From an uncultured Atopobium sp. (GTDB taxonomy: Bacteria > Actinomycetota > Coriobacteriia > Coriobacteriales > Atopobiaceae), in assembly GCA_938045565.1 (NCBI GenBank), contig CALIAZ010000005.1, positions 1-15,047 on the forward strand: a DNA stretch of 15,047 bases, given 5' to 3'. The notes beneath the pieces are model-generated. The model made no database searches, was not told the DNA's origin, and worked only from the letters and a program-made list of their open reading frames with translations. A program made the position numbers and the translations under genes. Below are positions 13,810 to 15,047 of the stretch, in pieces; the stretch's first letter is position 1, and each line of letters opens with the position of its first letter.

Positions 13810-15047
13810 TATAAGAACTGCCCTAAATACTCTCTTAATACATCATCCACTACATATACATGTGTTCCGTAAATGCCTCGAGTAAGAAGAACGTAGTAGA
13901 TGTTCTTGATGTATTGGGTTAGCTGCTCGGCAGTTGCTCCGCCCTTACCCTTTTTATCAAAGTAATGATCTTTATCGCCAACAAATTTTCCGGTTATCAG
14001 ATCTAATTTTAAATCTGGGCCAATGATTACGTACGAGAAGCTTAAATCGTATCCCTGAGCAGTATGCACGCATCCAACTTCCTGAGCATATATTGGATTG
14101 GTCACACCATTACCAACCCAGTTAGCAAGCATGGAATTCCATCTGAATGACTTGTCCCCTATAACAATATCCTTCAGAGGAGAATTGACTGATTTGCCTT
14201 TCGTTTTCCAATCCCATGCGTATCCAGCAAGCATTCTTGTCAGGTTATGTTCTGATAATTTCTGTTCAAAACTATCTGTGAAATCATCTATTGAGTCATG
14301 CAGGACAAACTCATAGTTATCAAATATTCGCCTCATGGGATGTTTGTCATTCAGAATATCTGAAATGTAATTTAGATATTCTGCCCCACCTTGAACTCTC
14401 ATTTGATTTTCAAGCCTAATAGGATGTCTAAGAGCATCTCCTAGTTTTTCTTCAAACGCATTTGGATCAATATCTGCAGGCTTAATTGACTGAGATGCAT
14501 CGTAGAAGAAAATTGGAAGTTTAGCGAGTTTTAATGCCCAATCCAACTGTGTAGATTCTTTTGGCAAACCAAGCTTTTTATTTACTTCATCATAGCTGCC
14601 AAAAGCAGTAATTCCTCGACGTGCCGTCAAACGATGGGACTCGTCAATGAGCAGAATATCAAATGGTTTCTCTACTCCAGGGTTATAGCCAAATTTAGGA
14701 TTCGCTAAATCGTTGGGGCCAATGACATCTCTTCCGTTGAGTCCACCAACACCCTTTAACGACTTCTTTAAAGTTGCTCTTAAGGAAGTCATTGGCTCAA
14801 CAATTTTAATATTCAAATCTTTGAATTTATCGTCATCGCGAAGGGCCTTTAGAAGATAGATGGCAAGGATTGTCTTACCTGTACCAGGCATTCCTTGGAC
14901 AACGATTGGTTTAGCTCTCGACAGATCTGACTCAATTGCAGAATAAATTTTATTTAGAGCAACTCGCTGATCTACTGACAGGCTCTTATAAGGAGAGTAT
15001 TTAAATACTTCCGATTCTTCAATTTCACTAATAGTCTTATCCGCCAG
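13809..15047 (-). CDS. DUF2075 P-loop ATPase/helicase-like protein, partial (N-terminus outside window)
   Basis: The open frame runs off the right edge; 412 residues are visible. An ATG at 14891 lies inside the Walker A motif, so it is not the start. Counting from the edge, Walker A is VVQGMPGTGKT (49-59) and Walker B is FDILLIDESHRL (130-141, DESH box). Further on come GCVHTAQGYDLSFSYVIIGPDL and the family-typical C-terminal YVLLTRGIYGTHVYVVDD. This is the DUF2075 group, related to superfamily 1 helicases and Schlafen-like helicase domains. The upstream part YSPYKSLSVDQRVALNKIY also fits the family. Members often carry an N-terminal nuclease domain, which cannot be seen here. It converges on the HEPN gene with only 17 bp between the stop codons. 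Its role is unknown; DNA or RNA handling, possibly in defence, is inferred. Confidence 0.85.
   Translation of the reverse strand: MADKTISEIEESEVFKYSPYKSLSVDQRVALNKIYSAIESDLSRAKPIVVQGMPGTGKTILAIYLLKALRDDDKFKDLNIKIVEPMTSLRATLKKSLKGVGGLNGRDVIGPNDLANPKFGYNPGVEKPFDILLIDESHRLTARRGITAFGSYDEVNKKLGLPKESTQLDWALKLAKLPIFFYDASQSIKPADIDPNAFEEKLGDALRHPIRLENQMRVQGGAEYLNYISDILNDKHPMRRIFDNYEFVLHDSIDDFTDSFEQKLSEHNLTRMLAGYAWDWKTKGKSVNSPLKDIVIGDKSFRWNSMLANWVGNGVTNPIYAQEVGCVHTAQGYDLSFSYVIIGPDLKLDLITGKFVGDKDHYFDKKGKGGATAEQLTQYIKNIYYVLLTRGIYGTHVYVVDDVLREYLGQFL

Noticed and set aside
14889..14891. ATG at 14891 as start of the DUF2075 gene
   Set aside because: It falls inside the Walker A motif, and the frame upstream continues with family-like sequence to the window edge.

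Overview
The window looks like a piece of an actinobacterial chromosome of the class Coriobacteriia, probably family Atopobiaceae (Atopobium/Lancefieldella/Olsenella type). The strongest reason is the triple fusion TsaB-RimI-TsaD at the left edge, an arrangement I associate with that group. The host call is an inference, not a search result. Base composition is patchy: the tsa fusion is clearly GC-rich, the PTS operon is intermediate, and the HEPN gene near the right end is very AT-rich.

Layout, left to right. (1) 1-1844, minus: N-terminal 614 codons of a TsaB-RimI-TsaD fusion for tRNA t6A synthesis, cut off by the window edge. (2) 1845-2474: about 630 bp of mostly non-coding DNA. It holds two almost identical 46-bp hairpins in inverted orientation, an inner perfect 19-bp inverted repeat, and one possible 42-codon ORF. 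(3) 2475-5161, minus: a two-gene McrBC-type restriction system, mcrB then mcrC, overlapping by ATGA. (4) 5315-6355, minus: two adjacent GNAT acetyltransferases with a good promoter upstream. (5) 6538-11748, minus: a sugar operon in the order PRD regulator, PTS EIIA, EIIB, EIIC (lactose/cellobiose family), then a MupG/DUF871 phospho-glycosidase. (6) 11995-13791, plus: a very AT-rich gene with a C-terminal HEPN RNase motif, resembling ApeA-type anti-phage proteins. (7) 13809-15047, minus: a partial DUF2075 P-loop ATPase/helicase-like gene, convergent with the HEPN gene.

How the parts work together: the PTS operon is self-contained, with a PTS-responsive regulator, the three transporter pieces and a single candidate hydrolase. 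It probably imports and phosphorylates a disaccharide, which MupG then splits; a MurNAc-containing peptidoglycan disaccharide is the natural guess. McrBC, the HEPN protein and the DUF2075 protein have the look of defence functions on either side of this operon. The most unusual parts are the repeat-rich segment abutting the 3' end of mcrC and the solitary HEPN gene with an inverted repeat in its leader.
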